Positions 1-7,539 of a stretch of 26,476 nucleotides of DNA are shown piece after piece; the first letter of the stretch is position 1; each line of letters starts with the position of its first letter. The DNA lies in the IMG/VR virus record IMGVR_UViG_3300027631_002279, positions 1-26,476 of that record. The stretch is one strand, 5' to 3'. The translations under genes were made by a program, and so were the position numbers. The notes under the pieces were generated by a model. That model made no database searches and was not told the DNA's origin. It worked only from the letters and a program-made list of their open reading frames with translations. The stretch is from a virus.

Positions 1-57
1 GATAAAGAGATAGTGTTTATGAGCACAATTATTCAAATTTTAAATATTATAAAATGA
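1..57 (+). CDS. 3' end of an upstream gene (partial)
   Basis: Frame 1 is open from the window edge and ends at TGA 55-57, giving an 18-residue tail (DKEIVFMSTIIQILNIIK). The stop overlaps the next start as ATGA at 54-57, the same tight junction used throughout the window, which supports it as the true end of an upstream gene. The residue pattern is hydrophobic and helix-like. In T4 the gene before gp62 is gp44, the large clamp-loader subunit, so that is a reasonable guess from context only; 18 residues cannot identify it. Confidence 0.45.
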   Translation, partial: DKEIVFMSTIIQILNIIK

Positions 58-293
58 TAAACGAACAATTTCAACAACCGCAGATTGATTTAAAAGATAC
101 ACGAGATGTACCATGCGAATGTGGTAATTTAATCTTTATGCCGGGTTATAGATTCCGTAAGGCTTCTAAATTATTAACAGGTGGTGAAAAAGATACTGTT
201 ATGCCATTCGAAGTATTCTTATGTACAAATTGTGGTAAACCATTACAAGAGTTTTTACCCGATGAATTGAAAACTCCAAAAGAAGAAAAATAA
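54..293 (+). CDS. Small zinc-ribbon phage protein
   Basis: This 79-residue protein has a CxC pair (C21, C23) and a CxxC pair (C57, C60, followed by Gly), a plausible four-cysteine zinc ribbon. Between them lies a basic stretch (YRFRKASKLL) and a 'VMPFEVFLC' strand leading into the second knuckle. This layout (Cys pair, 'kkiSrll', 'p.pvf.C..CG') is common in small proteins of T4-like and other marine phages, which have no assigned function. The charged tail is rich in Lys and Glu. The start forms ATGA with the preceding stop, and its own stop overlaps the next start as TAATG, so it is probably translationally coupled to the clamp loader gene. A role next to the replisome is inferred from position only. 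Confidence 0.75.
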   Translation: MINEQFQQPQIDLKDTRDVPCECGNLIFMPGYRFRKASKLLTGGEKDTVMPFEVFLCTNCGKPLQEFLPDELKTPKEEK

Positions 294-745
294 TGGCAGT
301 TAAAAAGTTATTTGACCATCTTAATGCAATTACGGCGGAGCAAGACCCAAACTATTTCGATAAGTTATCGGAAGAGGATTTAAAATCGTGGAGTAACTTT
401 ATGATTAATCGATTCCTTTCTATGAAGCCGGAATGGGTTGAACTCATTGCATCATTATTACCTTTAACCCAAACTCTTCAACCAAAGGAGATGTATAAAT
501 TGTATATTGGCGTTTTACCAAAAGGTAAGCAATATTTAAAATATACTAAAGGCAAATCCGAAGATAAGTATGAGGAGTTTTTAGTTGAATTGGTTAAGAA
601 AGATTATTCAGTACCAGAATCACAGGCATTAGAATACATAGATATCCTCTATTCAACTAGAGAAGGTAGAGAGAATATCAAATACATTTGCGAAATGTAT
701 GGCGTAGAAAAAAAACAAATTACGAAACTTAAATTAAAGATATAA
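293..745 (+). CDS. 62: DNA polymerase clamp loader small subunit (gp62-like)
   Basis: The 150-residue protein matches what I know of the T4-type clamp loader A subunit family. It starts with a short helix 'LFDHLNAIT' (residues 6-14). Next comes the family signature 'SNFMINRFLSM' at 34-44, like F-I-V-N-R-x-L-S in cyanophage gp62. A 'MYKLYIGVLPKGKQYLKYTK' segment around 80-100 corresponds to the usual Y-x-F-Y-x-x-I-x-K-x-K-R-F-x-K-W-x-K region, and a helical C-terminus follows. With gp44, gp62 loads the sliding clamp gp45 onto primer-template DNA. Length is close to the family norm (about 130-190). The protein is very diverged, so the call rests on motif order. It is the strongest single indicator that the window is a T4-like myovirus. 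Confidence 0.78.
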   Translation: MAVKKLFDHLNAITAEQDPNYFDKLSEEDLKSWSNFMINRFLSMKPEWVELIASLLPLTQTLQPKEMYKLYIGVLPKGKQYLKYTKGKSEDKYEEFLVELVKKDYSVPESQALEYIDILYSTREGRENIKYICEMYGVEKKQITKLKLKI

Positions 746-748
746 TTC

Positions 749-780
749 TTTGGTTTATTGAAATAAAATTCGTATATTTG
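749..780 (+). promoter_or_regulatory. Bacteroidota-type promoter, TTTGG-N19-TATATTTG
   Basis: TTTGG at 749-753 and TATATTTG at 773-780 are separated by 19 nt, matching the Bacteroidota housekeeping promoter (-33 TTTG, -7 TAnnTTTG). The same two boxes with the same spacer recur at 17193, 19052 and 23396. Only 4 nt separate the -7 box from the ATG at 785, so the transcript would start at or next to the start codon (leaderless or nearly so). Confidence 0.75.
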
Positions 781-784
781 TTAT

Positions 785-1645
785 ATGGCTAGAGTATCAT
801 TTTCACAATATAGTATGTGGAGTAATTGTCCACAACAATATAAACTATCTTACATAGATGGTTTATCCACATCAAAATCCAATATACATTCTGTATTTGG
901 TTCAGCAATGCACGAAACATTGCAAGAGTATTTAAGTAGATGCCTTCGTATCTCCAAATCACAAGCTGATAAGGGAATGGATACGAAGGCTTTTCTTAAA
1001 GAAAAGATGAGAGAATTTTTCATCAAAGAATCCAACGAAGGAAAAGACCCTATATGTTCTAAAGAAGAATTAGTAGAGTTCTTAGAAGATGGATATCTAA
1101 TTTTAGATTACTTTCAGAAATCAAAAAACTTCAATAACTTCTTTTCTTTACAAGATGATGAATTAGTTGCTATTGAGCAAGTTATTAATACTAAGATAGG
1201 TGAACACGTTAACTTCTTAGGATTCATAGATTTCATTGTTAGAAGCAAAGCAACAGGTAGATATCGTATTACTGATTTCAAAACATCTACTAAAGGTTGG
1301 AGTAAATACCAAAAATCAGACCCGGTTAAAAACACTCAAATACTTTTATATAAGAAATTTTACGCAGAGTTATTAAATATTTCACCTGATATTATCGATG
1401 TGGAGTTTATGATTCTAAAACGCAAGGTATCGGAAAATGCAGATTACCATATTCCACGCATTAGTAGACACGTACCCGCTAGTGGTAAACCATCTATGAA
1501 TAAAGCATGGAAAGGATTTACTGAATTTGTGGGCAACGTATTTAATGAAGATGGTTCATATAGAACTGATATAGGGTTTTTCAAAAAGCCATCAAAACTT
1601 TGTAGTTGGTGTGAATTTTTGGGAACACATTGTGATGGAAAATAA
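785..1645 (+). CDS. PD-(D/E)XK exonuclease, RecB/Cas4-like, with Fe-S cysteines
   Basis: 286 residues. The N-terminus 'SFSQYSMWSNCPQQYKL' and 'GSAMHETLQEYL' (H43) are typical of RecB/AddB/Cas4 nucleases. The catalytic core is G146-F-I-D149 followed by D164-F-K166 (D...DxK), then 'QILLYKKFY', the family's Q-x3-Y helix. C15 plus C273-x2-C276-x6-C283 reproduces the one-plus-three cysteine pattern that binds a 4Fe-4S cluster in AddB and Cas4. Expected activity is a metal-dependent single-strand DNA exonuclease for recombination, host DNA degradation or end processing. M1 is preferred over M11 because M11 would remove the conserved S-F-S-Q-Y. It is driven by its own promoter at 749-780 and followed by an AT-rich hairpin. 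There is no cas1 or cas2 nearby, so it is not part of a CRISPR locus here. Confidence 0.85.
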   Translation: MARVSFSQYSMWSNCPQQYKLSYIDGLSTSKSNIHSVFGSAMHETLQEYLSRCLRISKSQADKGMDTKAFLKEKMREFFIKESNEGKDPICSKEELVEFLEDGYLILDYFQKSKNFNNFFSLQDDELVAIEQVINTKIGEHVNFLGFIDFIVRSKATGRYRITDFKTSTKGWSKYQKSDPVKNTQILLYKKFYAELLNISPDIIDVEFMILKRKVSENADYHIPRISRHVPASGKPSMNKAWKGFTEFVGNVFNEDGSYRTDIGFFKKPSKLCSWCEFLGTHCDGK

Positions 1646-1678
1646 TTTTTTGTATATATATGTATATACAAAAATTAT
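1642..1678 (+). terminator. AT-only hairpin after the nuclease gene
   Basis: TTTTTGTATATA (1647-1658) and TATATACAAAAA (1663-1674) are a perfect 12-bp inverted repeat with a 4-nt loop (TATG). Pairing extends to 1642-1678 with one bulged T. It begins inside the stop codon of the nuclease gene and ends 5 nt before the next ATG. It could act as a terminator, an mRNA-stability element or a binding site. The lack of G-C pairs makes a strong intrinsic terminator uncertain. Confidence 0.45.
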
Positions 1679-1683
1679 CAACT

Positions 1684-1881
1684 ATGGCAGATTTAAAATT
1701 AACAACTGTTAAGGTTATAAAAAGGTTATATGATGAGGACTTTAAGATTATCACAATACATGGTGGTATCAATTTTCAAAAACTCGTTAATAGAACCTTA
1801 GACCTTTACACAAAAAACGAACAATTTAGAAAACAATTAAATGAATACACTATTTTACAAATAAGTGGTTCACAATTTTAA
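1684..1881 (+). CDS. Small hypothetical protein
   Basis: A 65-residue protein starting MADLKLTTVKVIKRLYDEDF. The ATG at 1684 is chosen over the in-frame ATG at 1660 because 1660 lies inside the hairpin loop and would add only a hairpin-encoded extension. The body looks like an alpha/beta fold with a helical middle ('FQKLVNRTLDLYTKNEQFRKQLNEY') and a terminal strand ('TILQISGSQF'). The helical part is reminiscent of ribbon-helix-helix-like small phage regulators, but I do not recognise a family. It lies 15 nt upstream of the first glycosyltransferase with no promoter between, so it may lead the sugar operon. Confidence 0.55.
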   Translation: MADLKLTTVKVIKRLYDEDFKIITIHGGINFQKLVNRTLDLYTKNEQFRKQLNEYTILQISGSQF

Positions 1882-1896
1882 GAAACAAAATAAGTT

Positions 1897-3276
1897 ATGG
1901 CAAAAAAGAAGATTCTGTTACTTTCAGATGACCTTAGAATGACGAGTGGTATAGCTAATGTATCTAAACAATTGGTATTAGGTACATTAGATAAGTACGA
2001 TTGGGTTCAATTAGGTGCAGCAATTAAACATCCCGAAGCAGGGAAAATTTTAGATTTAAATGATAGTGTTAGAGAACAAACCGGCGTAAAAGATGCGAGT
2101 GTTAAAATCTATCCATTTGATGGTTATGGTAATGCTGATATTATCCGTCAGTTATTAATGGTTGAAAAACCCGATGCAATTCTACACTTTACCGACCCGA
2201 GATATTGGTTATGGTTATATGAGATTGAGCATGAAATTCGCCAATCAGTTCCTCTTTTCTTCTATCATATTTGGGATGATTTACCAGACCCAAAATATAA
2301 TAGAAATTACTACGAAAGTTGTGATTGGATTGGATGTATTTCAAAACAAACATATGGTATCACCAAACGAGTTTGGAGTTGGGATAAAGAAAAACATTGG
2401 ACACCTCCAGCCGATTGGCAAGTGAGTTATGTACCACATGGTATTAATTCTGATTTATATAAACCAGTAGAAGTTCCAAAAGAATTTAAACAATCCATTT
2501 TTGGTGATAAAGAATATGAATTTGTTCTATATTGGAATAATAGAAATATTCGTAGAAAACAACCAATGGATGCTATGTTGGCATTTGATAAATTCAGAGA
2601 GGCATTGCCTGAAGATAAGCGAGATAAGATTTGTATGGTAATGCATACGGCGCCGGTCGAAGAGCATGGTACGGATTTACCTACATTTATAGAACATTGT
2701 ATTCCAGAAGCAAATATTATATTTGCACCCAACAAATATACGGAACAAGAATTAAACTATCTATATAATATAGCTGATGTAACAATCAATGTAGCATCAA
2801 ACGAAGGATTTGGATTAGCAACTGCAGAATCGGTAATGGCAGGTACACCAATTATACTAAATGTATCAGGTGGTATGCAAGACCAATGTGGATTTAGAGA
2901 TAAAGGTACGGGTAAATTATTAACTGCAGAAGATTATGTAGAGATTGGTTCATTACATGATAGACATAAAAAAGCAGGTGTAGTTTGGGGAGATTGGGTT
3001 AAACCAATTTGGCCGGTTCGTTCAACAACAGGTTCAGTTCCTACTCCATATATTTTTGATGATAGACTTGATTTTGAAGATATTGCTCCTTTAATTATGG
3101 ATTGGTATATGATAGGTAGAGAGGAAAGAAAAGCAGCAGGACTAAAAGGTAGAAAACATTTCATAGGAGAAGGAAAATTGAGTAAGGAAGCAATGTGTGA
3201 TTCATTAGTTGAAGGTATGGAAGGAGCATTTGCAAATTGGAAACCAAAACAAAAATTTAAGTTAATAGAGTTATAA
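1897..3276 (+). CDS. GT4-type glycosyltransferase (GT-B fold)
   Basis: 459 residues. The N-terminal half has a Rossmann start ('KKILLLSDDLRMTSGIANVSKQL'), with an acceptor-side 'FFYHIWDDLPDP' around 121-132 and 'SYVPHGINSDLYKP' near 177-190. The C-terminal donor domain carries 'SNEGFGLATAESVMAGTPI' at 301-319, the E-x7-E signature (E303, E311) of retaining GT4 enzymes. There is no membrane segment, so it is probably cytoplasmic. Related proteins occur in several large phages. Donor and acceptor cannot be read from the sequence. It is the first gene of the sugar island, separated by one base from the next GT4 gene (stop TAA, T, ATG), implying coupling. The acceptor could be a virion protein, modified DNA or a host glycan. 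Confidence 0.82.
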   Translation: MAKKKILLLSDDLRMTSGIANVSKQLVLGTLDKYDWVQLGAAIKHPEAGKILDLNDSVREQTGVKDASVKIYPFDGYGNADIIRQLLMVEKPDAILHFTDPRYWLWLYEIEHEIRQSVPLFFYHIWDDLPDPKYNRNYYESCDWIGCISKQTYGITKRVWSWDKEKHWTPPADWQVSYVPHGINSDLYKPVEVPKEFKQSIFGDKEYEFVLYWNNRNIRRKQPMDAMLAFDKFREALPEDKRDKICMVMHTAPVEEHGTDLPTFIEHCIPEANIIFAPNKYTEQELNYLYNIADVTINVASNEGFGLATAESVMAGTPIILNVSGGMQDQCGFRDKGTGKLLTAEDYVEIGSLHDRHKKAGVVWGDWVKPIWPVRSTTGSVPTPYIFDDRLDFEDIAPLIMDWYMIGREERKAAGLKGRKHFIGEGKLSKEAMCDSLVEGMEGAFANWKPKQKFKLIEL

Positions 3277-3277
3277 T

Positions 3278-4546
3278 ATGAAACCAACATTAGTATTTCA
3301 AGCACCGGTAGCAACGAGAAGTGGGTATGGTGACCACGCAAGAGATTTATTACATTCTCTTTATAAATTAGATAAATTTGAAATTAAAGTTATTAGTACT
3401 CGTTGGGGACACACTCCAATGGATGCTCTTAATTATGATAAACCATTTCATAAATGGGTAGTAGATAACATCATACCAAGCATTCAACAAAAGCCAGATA
3501 TTTATATTCAGGTTACTGTACCGAATGAATTTCAACCATTAGGAAATTATAACATTGGAATCACTGCAGCAATTGAAACAACGCATTCACCATTAGATTG
3601 GATACATGGTTGTAATAGAATGGATTTAATCATAGTTCCATCGGAACATTCTAAAAAGAGTTTGGTAGATACGGTTTATAATGAAGCTGATAAAACAACC
3701 GGCCAATTAATAGTACAACATAGGATTCAAAAACCAGTTGAGATTCTTTTTGAAGGATTTGATGAATTTGATTTCGGAACTGAAGAAGTTGCATATATTA
3801 CTGAATTGGATGCAATCAAAGAAGATTTTGCATTCTTATTTGTAGGACATTGGTTAAGGGGTGATTTAGGCGAAGATAGAAAGAATGTGGGGATGATGAT
3901 TAAGACATTCGCAATGGCATTCAAAAACGAAAAAGTAAAGCCAGCATTAGTTCTTAAAACATCATCGGCAGGTTTTAGTGTAATAGATAGGGAAACTACT
4001 ATTAAAAAAATTAGAGAAGTATTAGGAAAAGACTATAAATCAGTTCCAGTTTATCTTTTACATGGCGATTTAACCCCATCGGAAATGAATGGATTATATG
4101 AACATAAAAAAGTAAAAGCAATGTTGAATTTTACAAAGGGTGAAGGATTTGGTAGACCTCTATTGGAATTCAGTTTGACGGGTAAGCCTGTAATTGTATC
4201 TAATTGGAGTGGACATATTGATTTCTTAAAGAAAGGTGCAGTATTATTGGAGGGAGAGTTAAAAGAAGTACACGAATCAGCTGCAGACCAATTCTTATTA
4301 AGAGAGGCAAAATGGTTTAATATAAATGTTTCAAAAGCATTACCAATCATTAAGGATGTTTATAAGAATTACGATAAGTATAAATCCGAATCAGCTAAGT
4401 TGGGTAAGCATAATTTAGCAACATTTAGTTTAGCAAAAATGACAGAAGGATTTGATGGTATTCTAAATCAATATGGTATTTATACTAAGATACAACCAAA
4501 GTTTCAACAACTTCAATTACCCAAATTAAAATCATTAAATAAATAA
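3278..4546 (+). CDS. Second GT4-type glycosyltransferase
   Basis: 422 residues with a GT-B layout. The start 'TLVFQAPVATRSGYGDHARDLL' resembles the G-Y-G acceptor loop of phage and cyanobacterial GT4 proteins. The middle has 'ITAAIETTHSPLDWIHGCNRMDLIIVPSEHS' (about 95-124). The donor domain starts near 'FAFLFVGHWLRGDLGEDRKNVGMMIKTF', with 'KGEGFGRPLLEFSLTGKPVIVSNWSG' from 287, giving E289-x7-E297. It is retaining by family and cytoplasmic since no TM is seen. It is not a duplicate of the upstream gene: shared sequence is confined to fold motifs. The pair probably acts in sequence on one glycan. It ends one base before the next start. Confidence 0.82.
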   Translation: MKPTLVFQAPVATRSGYGDHARDLLHSLYKLDKFEIKVISTRWGHTPMDALNYDKPFHKWVVDNIIPSIQQKPDIYIQVTVPNEFQPLGNYNIGITAAIETTHSPLDWIHGCNRMDLIIVPSEHSKKSLVDTVYNEADKTTGQLIVQHRIQKPVEILFEGFDEFDFGTEEVAYITELDAIKEDFAFLFVGHWLRGDLGEDRKNVGMMIKTFAMAFKNEKVKPALVLKTSSAGFSVIDRETTIKKIREVLGKDYKSVPVYLLHGDLTPSEMNGLYEHKKVKAMLNFTKGEGFGRPLLEFSLTGKPVIVSNWSGHIDFLKKGAVLLEGELKEVHESAADQFLLREAKWFNINVSKALPIIKDVYKNYDKYKSESAKLGKHNLATFSLAKMTEGFDGILNQYGIYTKIQPKFQQLQLPKLKSLNK

Positions 4547-4547
4547 T

Positions 4548-5018
4548 ATGAATTACAATCCTATATATCGTAAATCAATTGATGATAAAAATGCAATAAG
4601 TGCCAATAAAATGGCTAGAGGTAAGTTTTATTTAATAAAAGAATACGTTTATGTGGATGGTATAAAAGGTAGTTTTACAGAAACAACTGCTCCTATAATA
4701 TTTACACTATTTGTATCGCAACCAAAGGATATAATACATTGTGTAAAAGTATCAAATGTTAATCCAAACTTAATTAAGAAATTCTTCGGTAAATTCGTAA
4801 ATGAAGATACTGAAAAACTACAAATGAGAGGTGGAGCAAAAAAAATATATGAGCAAATTGTTTCAAAAGTTCCTATAATTACAAATGATGCATATAGGAC
4901 TTACAAAATAAGTGGAGTAACTAAAGTTATAGAGTTAACTATGGATGTAAATGAGATAACTCCAAAGAATATGAATGTTACAGGCATAGATAAAAAGTCA
5001 CAATTAAAAGGTAGATAA
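4548..5018 (+). CDS. Hypothetical phage protein
   Basis: 156 residues, family not recognised. It reads as a compact beta-rich protein: 'ARGKFYLIKEYVYVDG', 'APIIFTLFVSQPKDIIHCVKVSNVNPNLIKKFFGKF', and near the C-terminus 'YRTYKISGVTKVIELTMDVNEI'. The alternation of strand, 'P-I-I-F', and a following short loop into helix loosely recalls a small T4-like phage protein family whose members report on 'YDxxPL...' cores, but the match is too weak to name. It lies between two glycosyltransferases and the FILWLKGF protein, and is probably co-transcribed. It has no signal peptide or membrane segment. A structural or sugar-related role is undecided. Confidence 0.6.
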   Translation: MNYNPIYRKSIDDKNAISANKMARGKFYLIKEYVYVDGIKGSFTETTAPIIFTLFVSQPKDIIHCVKVSNVNPNLIKKFFGKFVNEDTEKLQMRGGAKKIYEQIVSKVPIITNDAYRTYKISGVTKVIELTMDVNEITPKNMNVTGIDKKSQLKGR

Positions 5019-5020
5019 AA

Positions 5021-5446
5021 ATGACATCAAAAGAATTCATCCTTTGGTTAAAAGGATTTACAGAGGGAGTACATGAGTTTAATATTACTCCAAAACAATG
5101 GGATTTATTAAAAGATAAATTGGTAGAGGTTAAGGATGAAGAACCAATAGGATTTCCATTCGGAGTTCCGAATACCGCACCAATACAAACATTACCATTT
5201 ATCCAACCATACAACCCATATACAATAAATTGTGGTAGTGGTTCATCTGGAACAATAACAACAACACCGGGTGGTGGTTCTATAACATACGCAACACCAC
5301 AATTTATAACATCAACTACAACAGGAACTGCATATGGGTATCCGAGTGGTTCTAATTGGAGTTATACAAATAGTACATACAATCCACCATATACAACGGG
5401 CGGAGAAGCAGATGATACTAAGAAAGAACCTCATAACGAAGATTAA
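5021..5446 (+). CDS. Phage protein with FILWLKGF N-terminal module and Gly/Ser/Thr tail
   Basis: 141 residues in two parts. Residues 1-40 ('MTSKEFILWLKGF', then 'ITPKQWDLLKDKLVEV') form a short helical module seen at the start of many phage proteins across unrelated tailed phages, with no known function. Residues 60-130 are low-complexity, rich in Thr, Ser, Gly, Pro, Tyr and Asn. That could be a flexible linker or a heavily O-glycosylated segment, which is interesting because the gene sits in a glycosyltransferase cluster. The C-terminus is acidic. Its stop overlaps the epimerase start (TAATG), so the two are coupled. Confidence 0.7.
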   Translation: MTSKEFILWLKGFTEGVHEFNITPKQWDLLKDKLVEVKDEEPIGFPFGVPNTAPIQTLPFIQPYNPYTINCGSGSSGTITTTPGGGSITYATPQFITSTTTGTAYGYPSGSNWSYTNSTYNPPYTTGGEADDTKKEPHNED

Positions 5447-6309
5447 TGAAAAAAGTATTAGTTACAGGAGGAGCAGGATTTGTAGGTTATGCACTTACAT
5501 TAGAATTGCTTAAAAGAGGATATCAAGTCGATGTAATTGATAATCTTTCAATTGGAGCTGAAGCAAAAATATCACCATTTGTAAATTTTTTAGGTGGAGA
5601 TATTAGAAGTATGGATAATATCAAAAATACCCCATATGATTATATATTTCATTTGGCAGCATTAAGTAGAATACAACCATCGTTTCAAAATCCAACATTA
5701 ACATTTTCAGTAAATGTAGATGGTACAAAGCAAGTTACTGAATATGCGTATCATAGCAAATCTAAATTAATATACGCAGGTTCATCATCCCGCCATCATA
5801 ATCCAATGTTATCGCCATACGCACTAACAAAGCATATGGGAGAAGAGTGGATAAAGATGTTTAAGGGGGTATATGGTTTGAATGCAGAGATAGCCCGTTT
5901 TTATAATGTATATGGTCCAGGTGAGTTAGTAGATAGTAATATGGCAGCTGTTATTGGTATATGGAGAAATGCTATATCAAAGGAAGAACCAATCCTAATA
6001 CATGGTGATGGTGAACAAAGAAGAGATTTTACACATATAGATGATATTGTTGATGGGTTAATTAGAATTGCTGAAACTGATGAAAAGCACGAAGATGCTT
6101 GGGAATTAGGAACAGGTTGTAATTACTCATTAAATGAATTGGCTGATATGTTTGGTTACTCAAATATAAAATATGTAGATGATGTAAAAGGTAATTACCG
6201 AAAAACATTAAGATTAAATAATGATGCGGTTGAACGTTTAAATTGGAAACCGACAGATAAATTAAAAAGTTATATAAATGAAATTAAGTTACGCAATAAC
6301 GGCTTGTAA
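5446..6309 (+). CDS. NAD-dependent nucleotide-sugar epimerase/dehydratase (extended SDR)
   Basis: 287 residues, typical of a short UDP-glucose 4-epimerase-like SDR. The NAD-binding G8-x2-G11-x2-G14 is in 'TGGAGFVG'. D31 at the end of beta-2 ('VDVIDN') favours NAD. The catalytic triad is S113/S114 ('AGSSS'), Y125 and K129 ('SPYALTKHMGEEW'). 'ARFYNVYGPG' and 'FTHIDDIVDGLI' are the usual substrate-side motifs of UDP/GDP/TDP-sugar epimerases. It would interconvert or dehydrate an activated sugar for the nearby transferases. The exact sugar cannot be assigned. It overlaps the next gene by 32 bases. Confidence 0.88.
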   Translation: MKKVLVTGGAGFVGYALTLELLKRGYQVDVIDNLSIGAEAKISPFVNFLGGDIRSMDNIKNTPYDYIFHLAALSRIQPSFQNPTLTFSVNVDGTKQVTEYAYHSKSKLIYAGSSSRHHNPMLSPYALTKHMGEEWIKMFKGVYGLNAEIARFYNVYGPGELVDSNMAAVIGIWRNAISKEEPILIHGDGEQRRDFTHIDDIVDGLIRIAETDEKHEDAWELGTGCNYSLNELADMFGYSNIKYVDDVKGNYRKTLRLNNDAVERLNWKPTDKLKSYINEIKLRNNGL

Positions 6310-6904
6310 TGAAGTCGAAGAAACAATTAGATTGGTAAATCAATTATTAAACTACAAAGAAGAAAATTCCGAAATAGTAGTTCTATTAGATACACCAAAA
6401 GCACCTACCGAATTAGTAGAGTATTTAGAGTTGCAAGCAAACGCAGACCACATTACACTTATCGAATCGGAATTTAATAATGATTTTGCACAATGGAAAA
6501 ACTTTTTAAACTCACAATGTAATGGTGAGTGGATATTTCAGTTAGATGCAGATGAATATCTTACACCGGATTTGATTGTAAATTTAGAAGCACTATTAGA
6601 TGCCAATGCTGATAAAGATATGATTATCGTTCCACGTATCAATACAGTCGAAGGTTTAACTCAATCCCACATTGAAAAGTGGGGATGGAATGTAAATGAA
6701 AAAGGTTGGGTAAACTTTCCAGATGTTCAGACTCGTATTTATAAAAATAAGCCAGAGCAGATTGGATGGAATGGAAAGGTACACGAAAGAATTGGTGGGT
6801 ATGAGAATTATACAAATTTTCCAATAGAAGAATTATATTGTATTATCCATCCAAAAGCAATCGAAAGACAAGAAAAGCAAAATAACTACTACGATACTTT
6901 ATAA
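6278..6904 (+). CDS. GT2-family glycosyltransferase, WaaE-like
   Basis: 208 residues with a GT-A start ('MKLSYAITACNEVEETIRLV') and the metal-binding D90-A-D92 in 'FQLDADEYLTP'. 'GKVHERIGG' near 168 is characteristic of the LPS core beta-1,4-glucosyltransferase WaaE/KdtX group. No membrane anchor is present, unlike many polysaccharide GT2 enzymes. The start at 6278 lies within the 3' end of the epimerase gene (32-base overlap) and is the only start that keeps the complete first beta strand. An inverting transferase acting on a lipid-A-core-like or oligosaccharide acceptor is plausible from the family. Confidence 0.82.
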   Translation: MKLSYAITACNEVEETIRLVNQLLNYKEENSEIVVLLDTPKAPTELVEYLELQANADHITLIESEFNNDFAQWKNFLNSQCNGEWIFQLDADEYLTPDLIVNLEALLDANADKDMIIVPRINTVEGLTQSHIEKWGWNVNEKGWVNFPDVQTRIYKNKPEQIGWNGKVHERIGGYENYTNFPIEELYCIIHPKAIERQEKQNNYYDTL

Positions 6905-7539
6905 TGGTACACATTTATTATCACATATATGCAATAGAAGGCGTTGATGCGATAGTTAAAGAACAATTGGAATTGATAAAAGCCAATTTTGATTTTCCAT
7001 ATAAATTAAATGTAGGTATTTCAATTGCAAATGATAATATATCACTTATCAATATACTTAGTTTATTTAATATATCAGATTTAAAAGATGTAAGAGCTAG
7101 AGCAAATGAGTTTGTTACATTAGATTTAATAGAAAAAGATAAGGAAAAATTTGGAGATTCCGATTATATTTTGTATCTTCATACGAAAGGTGCTTCTAAA
7201 CAAAATTCAGAAAATGTAATAACTTGGAGACATCTTATGAATTACTTTAACGTTGAAAAGTGTAAGAATGTTTTTAAAATTTTTGAAAAAACTTCATATA
7301 ACACATATGGAGTATTATTGGGAACAGCTGGAAAATGGAAATTATATTCTGGTAATTTTTGGTGGGCAAAAGCATCTTATTTGAAAACAATAGAAATGGA
7401 TGGAGTAAAACGAAATAGATTTAATGCCGAAGTGGATTATATCCAAAACGGAATAGATTGGAAACCATATTCATCATATAACAGAGAAGGTGAAAACCAT
7501 TATCTAATTAATTTTGACGAAACAAATTATAGACAATGA
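6904..7539 (+). CDS. Putative glycosyltransferase with LHTKG and SGNFWWA motifs
   Basis: 211 residues. The pattern 'YILYLHTKGAS' (88-98), 'TWRHLMNYF' (107-115), 'GVLLGTAGKWKLYSGNFWWAKASYL' (136-160) is that of a small GT-A-like family found in LPS, capsule and phage glycan loci, where 'HTKG' occupies the DxD-like place and 'GNFWWA' marks the acceptor side. No classical DxD is visible. The donor is unknown. It starts on the last base of the previous stop (TAATG) and shares ATGA with the next gene. Confidence 0.7.
   Translation: MVHIYYHIYAIEGVDAIVKEQLELIKANFDFPYKLNVGISIANDNISLINILSLFNISDLKDVRARANEFVTLDLIEKDKEKFGDSDYILYLHTKGASKQNSENVITWRHLMNYFNVEKCKNVFKIFEKTSYNTYGVLLGTAGKWKLYSGNFWWAKASYLKTIEMDGVKRNRFNAEVDYIQNGIDWKPYSSYNREGENHYLINFDETNYRQ

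Noticed and set aside
2934-3341. Minus-strand open frame of 135 codons across the two GT4 genes.
   Set aside because: It is antisense to two well-supported genes and has no promoter, leader or motif. Similar shadows occur at 25253-25612, 4051-4350 and 2427-2735.
5242-5400. Thr/Gly/Ser-rich tail of the 5021 protein as a tail-fibre or collagen-like repeat.
   Set aside because: No G-x-Y or other fixed period is visible, and the protein is only 141 residues. It is just low-complexity sequence.
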